Assembly: GCA_036417435.1 (NCBI GenBank)
Contig: JAZAQT010000221.1
Location: 1,550,001-1,614,000, forward strand
Length of the DNA: 64,000 nucleotides
Reading direction: 5' to 3'
DNA from: Inia geoffrensis
Taxonomy: Eukaryota; Chordata; Mammalia; Artiodactyla; Iniidae
Positions 1 through 13,458 of the stretch are shown here, one piece after another (the first letter of the stretch is position 1; the number at the start of each line of letters is the position of its first letter). A program made the translations under genes and the position numbers. The notes beneath the pieces are model-generated. The model saw only the letters and a list, made by a program, of their open reading frames with translations. It was not told where the DNA came from and searched no databases.

Positions 1-574
1 AGGGAGGAAAAAAAGCAGTGGGGGCGGGACAGGAGGGGTTTCTCAGGCAGGGAAATGGAAGGCTTCCAGAAGAGCACCCAGGGCCAGGACCATCCTGGCT
101 GGCCTGCAGGCACCAAGTCGGCCGGCATGCTATCGCTTGTGTGGCTCAACGGCCCTTCCTCTAGGCTTTCAAGTCCTTGCACATATTCAGGTGTTTTACC
201 TGGGAAGGGTGGGAACAGTTCAGCAGCAGCTAGCCTGGGCCTCAGCTCACGTTTACTCACAGAGGTCTCGGCACAGTCCCCCAGCTTTACAATGAGGACA
301 CTTGTTGTGTGGGGGCTGCTGGTTGAATGGGAGATGATTCCCCTCACTGACCATCTTCAGAATTGTTTACAACTGGAGCAAGTGCCCTGATACGGTTTTC
401 CTCTGTGTAACTGGTGGTTTCTGTTTAGTTTTTTTTTTTTTTTCTTTATTTTGGGTTCTAGGTAGATTTTATTCCTCTTTTTTGTATTTACAGATATAAG
501 CATGGAAATAATGTATTCATATAAATGCACGTATGTGAAGGGAAGAACCTTTTTTTCTGTTTTGTGTTTTAAAT
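1..574. other. Unassigned flanking DNA, left copy
   Basis: GC-rich to about 400, then T-rich. A run of about 15 T starts near 429 and could be the antisense poly(A) of a retroposed element. The + strand is open from 55 to 390 (111 codons; open from 23148 in the second copy), but the peptide is low in complexity and I recognise no domain. I call no gene. Confidence 0.6.
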
Positions 575-1312
575 TTTGAAATATATTTTAGTTTTTTATA
601 CAGCAGGTTTTTATTGGTTATCTATTTTACACTTGGTTATCTATTTATCTATTGGTTATCTATTTTATACATATAAATGCCAATCTGAATCTCTCAACTC
701 CTCCCACCACCTAACCCCCACAGCTTTCCCCACTTGATGTCCATATGTTTTTTTCTCTACATCTGTTGCTCTATTTCTGCCTTGCAAACTGGTTCATCTG
801 CACAATTTTTCTAGGTTCCACATATATGCATTCATATACAATATCTGTTTTTCTCTTTCTGACATACTTCACTCTCTATGACAGTCTCTAGATCCATTGA
901 CATCTCTACAAATGATCCAACTTCATTCATTCTTATGGCTGAATAATATTCCATTTTATATATGTATCATCTCTTTATGCATTCATGTGTCTGTGGACAT
1001 TTAGGTTGCTTCCATTACCTGGCTATTATAGTGATGCAATGAACTTTGTGGTGAAAGCCTCCTCTTTATTTTTGTTTTTTTTCTGGATATATGCCCAGGA
1101 GTGAGATGGCTGGATCATATGGTAATTTATGGTTAGTTTTTAAGGAACCTCCATGCTGTTCTCTATTGTAACTGTATCAATTTACATTCCCAACAATAGT
1201 GGAAGAGGTTTCCTTTTCTCCACACCATTCGAGCATTTGTTGTTTGCAGAATTTCTGATAATGCCCATTCTAACAGGTATGACGTGATACTTCATTGTTG
1301 AGTTTATTTCTT
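575..1312 (-). mobile_element. LINE-1 3' fragment (end of ORF2 and 3' UTR), antisense
   Basis: Read on the minus strand this is the 3' part of a cetartiodactyl-type L1. Recognisable blocks on the + strand include CTACATCTGTTGCTCTATTT (about 759-778), GACAGTCTCTAGATCCATTG (about 880-899), GGCTGAATAATATTCCATTT near 940, and GATATATGCCCAGGAGTGAG near 1087. It is much less diverged than the L1 inside the satellite units, so it is a younger insertion. It runs directly into the first satellite unit at 1313. ORF2 is 5'-truncated and not functional. Confidence 0.85.
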
Positions 1313-3047
1313 TGAGCAAGGAGTAGGTCCTGTCTATTACATACTTGGCTTATGGAATGGTTTTTGGGCTAATTTCAATCTCTGGTTTTATGACGCACCC
1401 CAACTCAACTTTCCCCTTAAAAAAAGCATAAGATTGTTTCCTAAAAGTGAGACTCTGTTCTGTTTTGTAATTCAGTTCATGTGTAGCCAAGTTTACATTC
1501 CTTTTATTAGTGATAACATAATAATTTTCTTTTTCTGTGTGACTTATTTCACATAGAATCATCGTACTGGAATCCATTCATTTTGCTTCTACAGGCCTGA
1601 TTACATTAATATCACTGTTGAGTGATATTTCATTATACAAAAGAAGCACAAGGTCTTTATCCATTTTTTTCTGTCCAGGATATATAAGTTGTACTGTAGT
1701 GGACATTGCTGAAAACACAGCAGTCCTAAATATTGGGGTGGCTGTGTCTTCCTCCTTTAAATTTTCCTAAGCTATAGGATCGTAAGTGGAAGTGCCCTAG
1801 GCTCTGTGGCTTTGATTTTTAGATGTTTCAGGAAACACCATACACATCTCCACAGTACTCGTTGGCAATTTACATCCCGCCAATCAGCATAACCAAGCTC
1901 CCTGTACTCCATGGCCAGTCCTGTCTCTCGGGATTTTACACTTTTTTCAGACGACACTTTAAAGCGGTGGGAAGTGAGACTTCATTGTAGTGCAAATTTC
2001 CATTACAGGCTTGTTTGTTGGCCAAAAAGAGTGTATGCGTTTTTTCTGGAATATATTCAGGAAAAAGCACATACGCCCTTTTTGGCTAAGTGTATCATTG
2101 TCGAAGTGCTGCCTCTTTTCCTTTACTTTCAGAGCAATTTTAATCTACCACCGGATATCTGTTTTCTGCAATTCTGCGTCGCGTTCAAGTCCTCTTCACA
2201 GCCTTCCTTCAATAAATTTTTGGATGATAGTGGTCATTTGGAACTCTGCAGGATTGTGAGTAACAGTGCCAAAAATCTCCTTTTCTCAACTCGCTTTGTT
2301 GTGAGCTGACCACAAACCCAAAAAATTGCTTCAGGCCCTAATCTCGTTCCGGCATGGCACGCTGAGCCTTTGGTGAATTCTTCTTCCTGTAGGGAAATCA
2401 GAGTTCAATATGCCCGTCTAAACACATAGAGTTAGACGCTCATTCATTCTCCTTATTCCTGTTCATCTTCCACAGAAATTGCAAACTGTGCCAAACAAGA
2501 GGTCAAAGGCATTGACTCTCCAAGTGGAGAGAATGTTAATATCGCATCTGGAACGGCGAACTCGAGTACCAGGGGGTGAAAATGGCGATGAGTTTTAGAA
2601 ATTGTTCCTGATCACTTCGTGGACCATATTCTGGGTTTTCCATGCATATTTTAGCTGAAGGATAAATCCCTTAAACGTGGAGATTTGGGACCCGTGGAAT
2701 GGGAACCATGCACCATTACCTCAAAGGGTCTGCATTCCCTCACAAATAGTATCAGCCCCAAGTGTCCAGCCTTATCTCTCCCCCAGCTGTGGATGTAGAG
2801 TTGGTAAATCCCAGATTCCTCACAAGCCCTGAAGGACTTATTTAAGAATTTCTCTCTATTTCACAGTCCTTGTGTTTTCTTTTCAAATTTATTTTTATAA
2901 GGGGATTTAGCTTATTTACACTGCTGTGTGTATGCTGCTGTACACAAATGATTTTCTTATGGAGACCTATAAATGTATGGGTTTTAATTTTCTTCATAGT
3001 CAGGTATATTCCTAGGTTTTGAATACGGGGTGTTGAGTCCATTTGGT
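1313..3047 (+). repeat. Satellite unit A1 (array edge, diverged)
   Basis: First unit after the flanking L1. It is diverged in its first ~700 bp, for example around 1560-1760, and closer to consensus afterwards. Palindrome at about 2018-2089 has several arm mismatches (AAAGAGTGTATG left, GCACATACGCCC right). A near-identical copy is unit B1. Confidence 0.9.
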
Positions 3048-4783
3048 TGAGCAAGGAGTAGGTCTTGTCTAATATATATTTGGCTTATGGAATGGTATCT
3101 GTCCTAATGTCAACCTCTGGTTTTATGCAGCCTCCCCACTCTCCTTTCCCCTTAAGCAAGCATAAGTTTCTTTTGTAAATGTGAGACTCTGTTGTGTTTT
3201 GTAATGCAGTTCACACGTAGCCGTGTTTACAGTCCCGGTATTAGTGATATCTTATGATGTTTCTTTTTCTGTGTGACTTATTTCACTTAGAATCATTATA
3301 ACTAAATCCTCTCATTATGTTGCTACTGGTCTGTTGCCATTGATTTCATTGTTGAGTGATATTCCATTGTAGGGATGTACCACAACTTCTATATGCATTT
3401 TTCTCTTTCTGGGCTATTAAAGTTGTACCATAGTCAAGGATCCCGTACACAGAGCAGCCCCAAACTTTGGTGTGGCTGTGTCTTTTTCATTTAAATTTTC
3501 CGAATCTATAGCACCATAAGTGGAAGTGCCCTAGGCTCTCTAGCTTGTTTTTTTCTTTGTTCCAGGAAACACCATCCACTTCTCGAGAGTGGCTGTTGGC
3601 AATTTACGTCCCTCCCATCAGCATAACAAGGCTGCCGGTTCTCCATGGCCTGTCCTGCCTCTCTGGATTTGACACTTTTTTCGGATGGCCCTTTGGATCG
3701 GTGGGAAGTGAGACTTCCTTGTAGTGCGGATTTTCATTGCAGGCTTGCTTGGTTGGCCAAAAAGTGCGTATGCGTTTTTTCCTGAATATATTCAGGAAAA
3801 AACGCATACGCCCTTTTTGGCCAAGTGCATCACTGTCGAACTGCTGCCTCTTTTCCTACGCTTTCAGAGCAATTCTTATCTACCCCCTGATATCTGTTTT
3901 CTGCAATTCTGCGTCGCGTTCAAGTCCTCTTCACAGCCTTCCTTCAATAAATTTTTGGATGATAGGGGTCATTTGGAACTCTGCAGGATTGTGAGTTACA
4001 GTGCCAAAAATCTCCTTTTCTCAACTCGCTTTCTTGTGAGCTGACCGCAAACCCAAAGAATTGCTTCAGGCCTTAATCTCGTTCCGGCATGGCACGCTGA
4101 GCCTTTGGTGAATTCTTCTTCCTGTAGGGAAATCAGAGTTCAATGTGCCCGTCGAAACACATCGAGTTAGCCGCTCATTTGTTCTCCTTATTCCTGTTCA
4201 TCTTCCACAGAAATTGCAAACTGTGCGAAACAAGAGGTCAAAGGCACTGACTCTCCAAGTGGGGAGAATGTTAATATCGCATCAGGAACGGCGAACTCTA
4301 GTATCAGAGGACGAAAATGGCGATGAGTTTTAGAAATTATGCCTGATCACTTCGTGGACCATATTCTGGGTTTTCCATGCATATTTTAGCTGAAGGATAA
4401 ATCCCTTAAACGTGGAGATTTGGGACCCGAGGAATGGGAACCATGCACCATTACCTCAAAGGGTCTGCATTCCCTCACCAATAGTATCAGCCCCAAGTGT
4501 CCAGCCTTATCTATCCCCCAGCTGTGGATGTAGAGGTGGTAAATCCAAGATTCCTCACAAGCCCTGAAGGACTTATTTAAGAATTTCTCTCTATTTCACA
4601 GTCCTTGTGTTTTGTTTTTCAAATTTATTTTTATAAGGGGATTTAGCTTATTTACACTGCTGTGTGTATGGTGCTGTACACAAATGATTTTCTTATGGAG
4701 ACCTATAAATGTATGGGTTTTACTTTTCTTCATAGTCAGGCATATTCCAAGGTTTTGAATACGGGTTGTTGAGTCCATTTCGC
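3048..4783 (+). repeat. Satellite unit A2
   Basis: Palindrome 3753-3824 with one arm mismatch (left AAAGTGCGTATG). Carries GGATTTGACAC and CCCTCCCATCAGC near 3608-3675, shared with A4. Twin of B2 apart from 4284 and 4534. Confidence 0.95.
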
Positions 4784-6515
4784 TGAGCAAGGAGTAGGTC
4801 TTGTCTAATATATATTTGGCTTATGGAATGGTATCTGTCCTAATGTGAACCTCTGGTATTATGCAGCCTCCCCATTCTCCTTTCCCCTTAAGCAAGTATA
4901 AGTTTCTTTTGTAAATGTGAGACTCTGTTGTGTTTTGTAATGCAGTTCACACGTAGCCCTGTTTACAGTCCCGGTATTAGTGATATCTTATGATGTTTCT
5001 TTTTCTGTGTGACTTATTTCACTTAGAATCATCATAACTAAATCCTCTCATTATGCTGCTACTGGTCTGTTGCCATTGATTTCATTGTTGAGTGATATTC
5101 CATTGTAGGGATGTACCACAACTTCTATATCCATTTTTCTCTTTCTGGGCTATTAAAGTTGTACCATAGTCAAGGATCCCGTACACAGAGCAGCCCCAAA
5201 CTTTGGTGTGGCTGTGTCTTTTTCATTTAAATTTTCCGAATCTATAGCACCATAAGTGGAAGTGCCCTAGGCTCTCTAGCTTGGTTTTTTCTTTGTTCCA
5301 GGAAACACCATCCACTTCTGCAGAGTGGCTGTTGGCAATTTACATCCCGCCCATCAGCATAACAAGGCTGCCGGTTCTCCATGGCCTGTCCTGCCTCTCT
5401 GGATTTTACACTTTTTTCGGACGGCCCTTTGGATCGGTGGGAAGTGAGACTTCGTGTAGTGCGGATTTCCATTGCAGGCTTGCTTGGTTGGCCAAAAAGG
5501 GCGTATGCGTTTTTTCCTGAATATATTCAGGAAAAAACGCATACGCCCTTTTTGGCCAAGTGCATCACTGTCGAACTGCTGCCTCTTTTCCTACACTTTC
5601 AGAGCAATTCTTATCTACCCCCTGATCTGTTTTCTGCAATTCTGCGTCGCGTTCAAGTCCTCTTCACAGCCTTCCTTCAATAAATTTTTGGATGATAGGG
5701 GTCATTTGGAACTCTGCAGGATTGTGAGTTACAGTGCCAAAGATCTCCTTTTCTCAACTCGCTTTCTTGTGAGCTGACCGCAAACCCGAAGAATTGCTTC
5801 AGTCCCTAATCTCGTTCCGGCATGGCACGCTGAGCCTTTGGTGAATTCTTCTTCCTGTAGGGAAATCAGAGTTCAATGTGCCCGTCCAAACACATCGAGT
5901 TAGCTGCTCATTCGTTCTCCTTATTCCTGTTAATCTTCCACAGAAATTGCAAACTGTGCCAAACAAGAGGTCAAAGGCATTGACTCTCCAAGTGGGGAGA
6001 ATGTTAATATCGCATCTGGAACGGCGAACTCGAGTACCAGGGGGCGAAAATGGCGATGAGTTTTAAAATTTTGCCTGGTCACTTCGTGGACCATATTCTG
6101 GGTTTTCCATGCATATTTTAGCTGAAGGATAAATCCCTTAAACGTGGAGATTTGGGACCCGTGCAATGGGAGCCATGCACCATTACCTCAAATGGTCTGC
6201 ATTCCCTCACCAATAGTATCAGCCCCAAGTGTCCAGCCTTATCTCTCCCACAGCTGTGGATGTAGAGGTGGTAAATCCAAGATTCCTCACAAGCCCTGAA
6301 GGACTTATTTAAGAATTTCTCTCTATTTCACAGTCCTTGTGTTTTGTTTTTCAAATTTATTTTTATAAGGGGATTTAGCTTATTGACACTGCTGTGTGTA
6401 TGGTGCTGTACACAAATGATTTTCTTATGGAGACCTATAAATGTATGGGTTTTAATTTTCTTCATAGTCAGGCATATTCCTAGGTTTTGAATACGGGGTG
6501 TTGAGTCCATTTCGT
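4784..6515 (+). repeat. Satellite unit A3
   Basis: Palindrome 5488-5559 is perfect over 72 bp. Lacks AT near 5625 and has G at 5454, both unlike its twin B3. The AT loss shifts any reading frame that crosses the palindrome. Confidence 0.95.
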
Positions 6516-8251
6516 TGAGCAAGGAGTAGGTCTTGTCTAATATATATTTGGCTTATGGAATGGTATCTGTCCTAATATGAACCTCTGGTTTTATGCAGCC
6601 TCCCCACTCTCCTTTCCCCTTAAGCAAGCATAAGTTTCTTTTGTAAATGTGAGACTCTGTTGTGTTTTGTAATGCATTTCACACGTAGCCGTGTTTACAT
6701 TCCCGGTATTAGTGATATCTTATGCTGTTTCTTTTTCTGTGTGACTTATTTCACTTAGAATCATCATAACTAAATCCTGTCATTATGCTGCTACTGGTGT
6801 GTTGCCATTGATTTCATTGTTGAGTGATATTCCATTGTAGGGATGTACCACAACTTCTATATCCATTTTTCTCTTTCTGGGCTATTAAAGTTGTACCATA
6901 GTCAAGGATCCCGTACACAGAGCAGCCCCAAACTTTGGTGTGGCTGTGTCTTTTTCATTTAAATTTTCCGAATCTATAGCACCATAAGTGGAAGTGCCCT
7001 AGGCTCTCTAGCTTGTTTTTTTCTTTGTTCCAGGAAACACCATCCACTTCTCCAGAGTGGCTGTTGGCAATTTACATCCCTCCCATCAGCATAACAAGGC
7101 TGCCGGTTCTCCATGGCCTGTCCTGCCTCTCTGGATTTGACACTTTTTTCGGATGGCCCTTAGGATCGGTGGGAAGTGAGACTTCCTTGTAGTGCGGATT
7201 TTCATTGCAGGCTTGCTTGGTTGGCCAAAAAGGGCATATACGTTTTTTCCTGAATATATTCAGGAAAAAACGCATACGCCCTTTTTGGCCAAGTGCATCA
7301 CTGTCGAACTGCTGCCTCTTTTCCTACGCTTTCAGAGCAATTCTTATCTACCCCCTGATATCTGTTTTCTGCAATTCTGCGTCGCGTTCAAGTCCTCTTC
7401 ACAGCCTTCCTTCAATAAATTTTTGGATGATAGGGGTCATTTGGAACTCTGCAGGATTGTGAGTTATAGTGCCAAAAATCTCCTTTTCTCAACTCGTTTT
7501 CTTGTGAGCTGACCGCAAACCCGAAGAATTGCTTCAGGCCTTAATCTCGTTCCGGCATGGCAAGCTGAGCCTTTGGTGAATTCTTCTTCCTGTAGGGAAA
7601 TCAGAGTTCAATGTGCCCGTCGAAACACATCGAGTTAGCCGCTCATTCGTTCTCCTTATTCCTGTTCATCTTCCACAGAAATTGCAAACTGTGCGAAACA
7701 AGAGGTCAAAGGCACTGACTCTCCAAGTGGGGAGAATGTTAATATCGCATCTGGAACGGCGAACTCGAGTACCAGTGGGCGAAAATGGCGATGAGTTTTA
7801 GAAATTATGCCTGATCACTTCGTGGACCATATTCTGGGTTTTCCATGCATATTTTAGCTGAAGGATAAATCCCTTAAACGTGGAGATTTGGGACCCGTGG
7901 AATGGGAACCATGCACCATTACCTCAAAGGGTCTGCATTCCCTCACCAATAGTATCAGCCCCAAGTGTCCAGCCTTATCTCTCCCACAGCTGTGGATGTA
8001 GAGGTGGTAAATCCAAGATTCCTCACAAGCCCTGAAGGACTTATTTAAGAATTTCTCTCTATTTCACAGTCCTTGTGTTTTGTTTTTCAAATTTATTTTT
8101 ATAAGGGGATTTAGCTTATTTACACTGCTGTGTGTATGGTGCTGTACACAAATGATTTTCTTATGGAGACCTATAAATGTAAGGGTTTTAATTTTCTTCA
8201 TAGTCAGGTATATTCCTAGGTTTTGAATACGGGGCGTTGAGTCCATATGGT
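6516..8251 (+). repeat. Satellite unit A4
   Basis: Palindrome 7221-7292 has two mismatches, both G-to-A in the left arm (GGGCATATACG). Twin of B4. Confidence 0.95.
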
Positions 8252-9986
8252 TGAGCGAGGAGTAGGTCTTGTCTAATAAACATTTGGCTTATGGAATGGT
8301 ATCTGTCCTAATGTCAACCTCTCGTTTTATGCAGCCTCCGCACTCTCCTTTACCCTTAACCAAGCCTAAGTTTCTTTTGTAAATGTGAGACTCTGTTTTG
8401 TTTTGAAATGCAGCTCACGCGTAGCCGTGTTTACATTCCCGGTATTAGTGATATCTTATGATGTTTCATTTTCTGTGTGACTTATTTCACTTAGAATCAT
8501 CATAACTAAATCCTCTTATTATGCTGCTACTGGTCTGTTGCCATTGATTTCATTGTTGAGTGATATTCCATTGTAGGGATGTACCACAACTTCTATATCC
8601 ATTTTTCTCTTTCTCGGCTATTAAAGTTGTACCATCGTCAAGGATCCCGTACACAGAGCAGCCCCAAACTTTGGTGTGGCTGTGTCTTTTTCATTTAAAT
8701 TTTCCGAATCTATAGCACCATAAGTGGAAGTGCCCTAGGCTCTCTAGCCTGGTTTTTTCTTTGTTCCAGGAAACACCATCCACTTCTCCAGAGTGGCTGT
8801 TGGCAATTTACATCCCGCCCATCAGTATAACAATGCTGCCAGTTCTCCATGGCCTGTCCTGCCTCTCTGGATTTTACACTTTTTTCGGACGGCCCTTTGG
8901 ATCGGTGGGAAGTGAGACTTCTTGTAGTGCGGATTTCCATTGCAGGCTTGCTTGGTTGGCCAAAAAGGGCGTATGTGTTTTTTCCTGAATATATTCAGGA
9001 AAAAACGCATACGCCCTTTTTGGCCAAGTGCATCACTGTCGAACTGCTGCCTCTTTTCCTACGCTTTCAGAGCAATTCTTATCTACCCCCTGATATCTGT
9101 TTGCTGCAATTCTGCGTCGCGTTCAAGTCCTCTTCACAGCCTTCCTTCAATAAATTTTTGGATGATAGGGGTCATTTGGAACTCTGCAGGATTGTGAGTT
9201 ACAGTGCCAAAGATCTCCTTTTCTCAACTCGCTTTCTTGTGAGCTGACCGAAAACCCGAAGAATTGCTTCAGGCCCTAATCTCGTTCCGGCATGGCCCGC
9301 TGAGCCTTTGGTGAATTCTTCTTCCTGTAGGGAAATCAGAGTTCAATGTGCCCGTCCAAACACATCGAGTTAGCCGCTCATTGGTTCTCCTTATTCCTGT
9401 TCATCTTCCACAGAAATTGCAAACTGTGCCAAACAAGAGGTCAAAGGCACTGACTCTCCAAGTGGGGAGAATGTTATTATCGCATCTGGAACGGCGAACT
9501 CGAGTATCAGGGGGCGAAAATGGCGATGAGTTTTAGAAATTATGCCTGATCACTTCGTGGACCATATTCTGGGTTTTCCATGCATATTTTAGCTGAAGGA
9601 TAAATCCCTTAAACGTGGAGATTTGGGACCCGTGCAATGGCAACCATGCACCATTACCTCAAAGGGTCTGCATTCCCTCACCAATACTATCAGCCCCAAG
9701 TGTCCAGCCTTATCTCTCCCCCAGCTGTGGATGTAGAGGTGGTAAATCCAAGATTCCTCACAAGCCCTGAAGGACTTATTTAAGAATTTCTCTCTATTTC
9801 ACAGTCCTTGTGTTTTGTTTTTCAAATTTATTTTTATAAGGGGATTTAGCTTATTGACACTGCTGTGTGTATGCTGCTGTACACAAATGATTTTCTTATG
9901 GAGACCTATAAATGTATGGGTTTAAATTTTCTTCATAGCCAGGCATATTCCTAGGTTTTGAATACGGGGTGTTGAGTCCATTTCGT
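8252..9986 (+). repeat. Satellite unit A5, holds the end of the large duplication
   Basis: Matches B5 up to 8397, then departs. The rare block GAAATGCAGCTCACGCG (about 8405-8421) is otherwise seen in B7 near 35125. Palindrome 8956-9027 has one mismatch (GTATGTG). Confidence 0.95.
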
Positions 9987-11722
9987 TGAGCAAGGAGTAG
10001 GTTTTGTCTAATATATATTTGGCTTATGGAATGGTATCTGTCCTAATGTGAACCTCTGGTTTTATGCAGCCTCCCCACTCTCCTTTCCCCTTAAGCAAGC
10101 ATAAGTTTCTTTTGTAAATGTGAGACTCTGTTGTGTTTTGTAATGCAGTTCACACGTAGCCGTGTTTACATTCCCGATATTAGTGATATCTTATGATGTT
10201 TCTTTTTCTGTGTGACTTATTTCACTTAGAATCATCATAACTAAATCCTCTCTTTATGCTGCTACTGGTCTGTTGCCATTGATTTCATTGTTGAGTGATA
10301 TTCCATTGTAGGGATGTACCACAACTTTTATATCCATTTTTCTCGTTTTGGGCTATTAAAGTTGTACCATAGTCAAGGATCCCGTACACAGAGCAGCCCC
10401 AAACTTTGGTGTGGCTGTGTCTTTTTCATTTAAATTTTCCGAATCTATAACACCATAAGTGGAAGTGCCCTAGGCTCTCTAGCTTGTTTTTTTCTTTGTT
10501 CCAGGAAACACCATCCACTTCTCCAGAGTGGCTGTTGGCAATTTACATCCCGCCCATCAGCATAACAAGGCTGCCGGTTCTCCATGGCCTGTCCTGCCTC
10601 TCTGGATTTTACACTTTTTTCGGACGGCCCTTTGGATCGGTGGGAAGTGAGACTTCCTTGTAGTGCGGATTTCCATTGCAGACTTGCTTAGTTGGCCAAA
10701 AAGGGCGTATGCGTTTTTTCCTGAATATATTCAGGAAAAAACGCATACGCCCTTTTTGGCCAAGTGCATCACTGTCGAACTGCTGCCTCTTTTCCTACGC
10801 TTTCAGAGCAATTCTTATCTACCCCCTGATATCTGTTTTCTGCAATTCTGCGTCGCGTTCAAGTCCTCTTCACAGCCTTCCTTCAATAAATTTTTGGATG
10901 ATAGGGGTCATTTGGAACTCTGCAGGTTTGTGAGTTACAGTGCCAAAGATCTCCTTTTCTCAACTCGCTTTCTTGTGAGATGACCGAAAACCCGAAGAAT
11001 TGCTTCAGGCCCTAATCTCGTTCCAGCATGGCCCGCTGAGCCTTTGGTAAATTCTTCTTCCTGTAGGGAAATCAGAGTTCAATGTGCCCGTCCAAACACA
11101 TCGAGTTAGCCGCTCATTGGTTCTCCTTATTCCTGTTCATCTTCCACAGAAATTGCAAACTGTGCCAAACAAGAGGTCAAAGGCACTGACTCTCCAAGTG
11201 GGGAGAATGTTAATATCGCATCTGGAACGGCGAACTCGAGTATCAGGGGTCAAAAATGGCGATGAGCTTTAGAAATTTTGCCTGATCACTTCGTGGACCA
11301 TATTCTGGGTTTTCCATGCATATTTTAGCTGACGGATAAATCCCTTAAACGTGGAGATTTGGGACCCGTGCAATGGCAACCATGCACCATTACCTCAAAG
11401 GGTCTGCATTCCCTCACCAATACTATCAGCCCCAAGTGTCCAGCCTTATCTCTCCCCCAGCTGTGGATGTAGAGGTGGTAAATCCAAGATTCCTCACAAG
11501 CCCTGAAGGACTTATTTAAGAATTTCTCTCTATTTCACAGTCCTTGTGTTTTGTTTTTCAAATTTATTTTTATAAGGGGATTTAGCTTATTGACACTGCT
11601 GTGTGTATGCTGCTGTACACAAATGATTTTCTTATGGAGACCTATAAATGTATGGGTTTAAATTTTCTTCATAGCCAGGCATATTCCTAGGTTTTGAATA
11701 CGGGGTGTTGAGTCCATTTCGT
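9987..11722 (+). repeat. Satellite unit A6
   Basis: Palindrome 10692-10763 perfect. Shares TTTTCTCGTTTTGGGCT (near 10337) and CTATAACACC (near 10445) with A7 and A8 only, a neighbour-sharing signature. Confidence 0.95.
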
Positions 11723-13458
11723 TGAGCAAGGAGTAGGTCTTGTCTAATATATATTTGGCTTATGGAATGGTATCTGTCCTAATGTGAACCTCTGGTTTTA
11801 TGCAGCCTCCCCACTCTCCTTTCCCCTTAAGCAAGCATAAGTTTCTTTTGTAAATGTGAGACTCTGTTGTGTTTTGTAATGCAGTTCACACGTAGCCGTG
11901 TTTACATTCCCGATATTAGTGATATCTTATGATGTTTCTTTTTCTGTGTGACTTATTTCACTTACAATCATCATAACTAAATCCTCTCATTATGCTGCTA
12001 CTGGTCTGTTGCCATTGATTTCATTGTTGAGTGATATTCCATTGTAGGGATGTACCACAACTTCTATATCAATTTTTCTCGTTTTGGGCTATTAAAGTTG
12101 TACCATAGTCAAGGATCCCGTACACAGAGCAGCCCCAAACTTTGGTGTGGCTGTGTCTTTTTCATTTAAATTTTCCGAATCTATAACACCATAAGTGGAA
12201 GTGCCCTAGGCTCTCTAGCTTGTTTTTTTCTTTGTTCCAGGAAACACCATCCACTTCTCCAGAGTGGCTGTTGGCAATTTACATCCCGCCCATCAGCATA
12301 ACAAGGCTGCCGGTTCTCCATGGCCTGTCCTGCCTCTCTGGATTTTACACTTTTTTCGGACGGCCCTTTGGATCGGTGGGAAGTGAGACTTCCTTGTAGT
12401 GCGGATTTCCATTGCAGGCTTGCTTGGTTGGCCAAAAAGGGCGTATGCGTTTTTTCCTGAATATATTCAGGAAAAAACGCATACGCCCTTTTTGGCCAAG
12501 TGCATCACTGTCGAACTGCTGCCTCTTTTCCTACACTTTCAGAGCAATTCTTATCTACCCCCTGATATCTGTTTTCTGCAATTCTGCGTCACGTTCAAGT
12601 CCTCTTCACAGCCTTCCTTCAATAAATTTTTGGATGATAGGGGTCATTTGGAACTCTGCAGGATTGTGAGTTACAGTGCCAAAGATCTCCTTTTCTCAAC
12701 TCGCTTTCTTGTGAGCTGACCGAAAACCCGAAGAATTGCTTCAGGCCCTAATCTCGTTCCGGCATGGCCCGCTGAGCCTTTGGTGAATTCTTCTTCCTGT
12801 AGGGAAATCAGAGTTCAATGTGCCCGTCCAAACACATCGAGTTAGCCGCTCATTGGTTCTCCTTATTCCTGTTCATCTTCCACAGAAATTGCAAACTGTG
12901 CCAAACAAGAGGTCAAAGGCACTGACTCTCCAAGTGGGGAGAATGTTAATATCGCATCTGGAACGGCGAACTCGAGTATCAGGGGGCAAAAATGGCGATG
13001 AGTTTTAGAAATTTTGCCTGATCACTTCGTGGACCATATTCTGGGTTTTCCATGCATATTTTAGCTGACGGATAAATCCCTTAAACGTGGAGATTTGGGA
13101 CCCGTGCAATGGCAACCATGCACCATTACCTCAAAGGGTCTGCATTCCCTCACCAATACTAACAGCCCCAAGTTTCCAGCCTTATCTCTCCCCCAGCTGT
13201 GGATGTAGAGGTGGTAAATCCAAGATTCCTCACAAGCCCTGAAGGACTTATTTAAGAATTTCTCTCTATTTCACAGTCCTTGTGTTTTGTTTTTCAAATT
13301 TATTTTTATAAGGGGATTTAGCTTATTGACACTGCTGTGTGTATGCTGCTGTACACAAATGATTTTCTTATGGAGACCTATAAATGTATGGGTTTAAATT
13401 TTCTTCATAGCCAGGCATATTCCTAGGTTTTGAATACGGGGTGTTGAGTCCATTTCGT
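11723..13458 (+). repeat. Satellite unit A7
   Basis: Palindrome 12428-12499 perfect. Shares CCCGATATTAG with A6, and GACGGATAAATC occurs both here and in A6. Probably one of a recently duplicated pair with A6. Confidence 0.95.

Larger units (their letters stand above)
1..8397 (+). repeat. Large duplicated segment, left copy (flank + array A units 1-5)
   Basis: This stretch recurs at 23253-31651 in the same orientation. The offset is 23,252 bp, rising to 23,254 after a 2-bp indel. I found four differences: 4284 A versus 27536 T, 4534 A versus 27786 C, 5454 G versus 28706 T, and AT missing near 5625 but present near 28879. It holds unique flank, an L1 fragment and the first four and a bit satellite units. 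Adjacent satellite units differ far more than this, so the match is a single large event and not satellite similarity. The left end is cut by the window edge, so the true extent is unknown. Confidence 0.95.

Noticed and set aside
575..1312. The left-flank L1 as part of the satellite unit
   Set aside because: It is collinear with the L1 part of the unit but clearly less diverged and is not repeated along the arrays; it appears only at the two array starts.
1911..2309. AATAAA in each unit as a gene polyadenylation signal
   Set aside because: A single AATAAA in AT-rich sequence, copied by the satellite, with no gene upstream.
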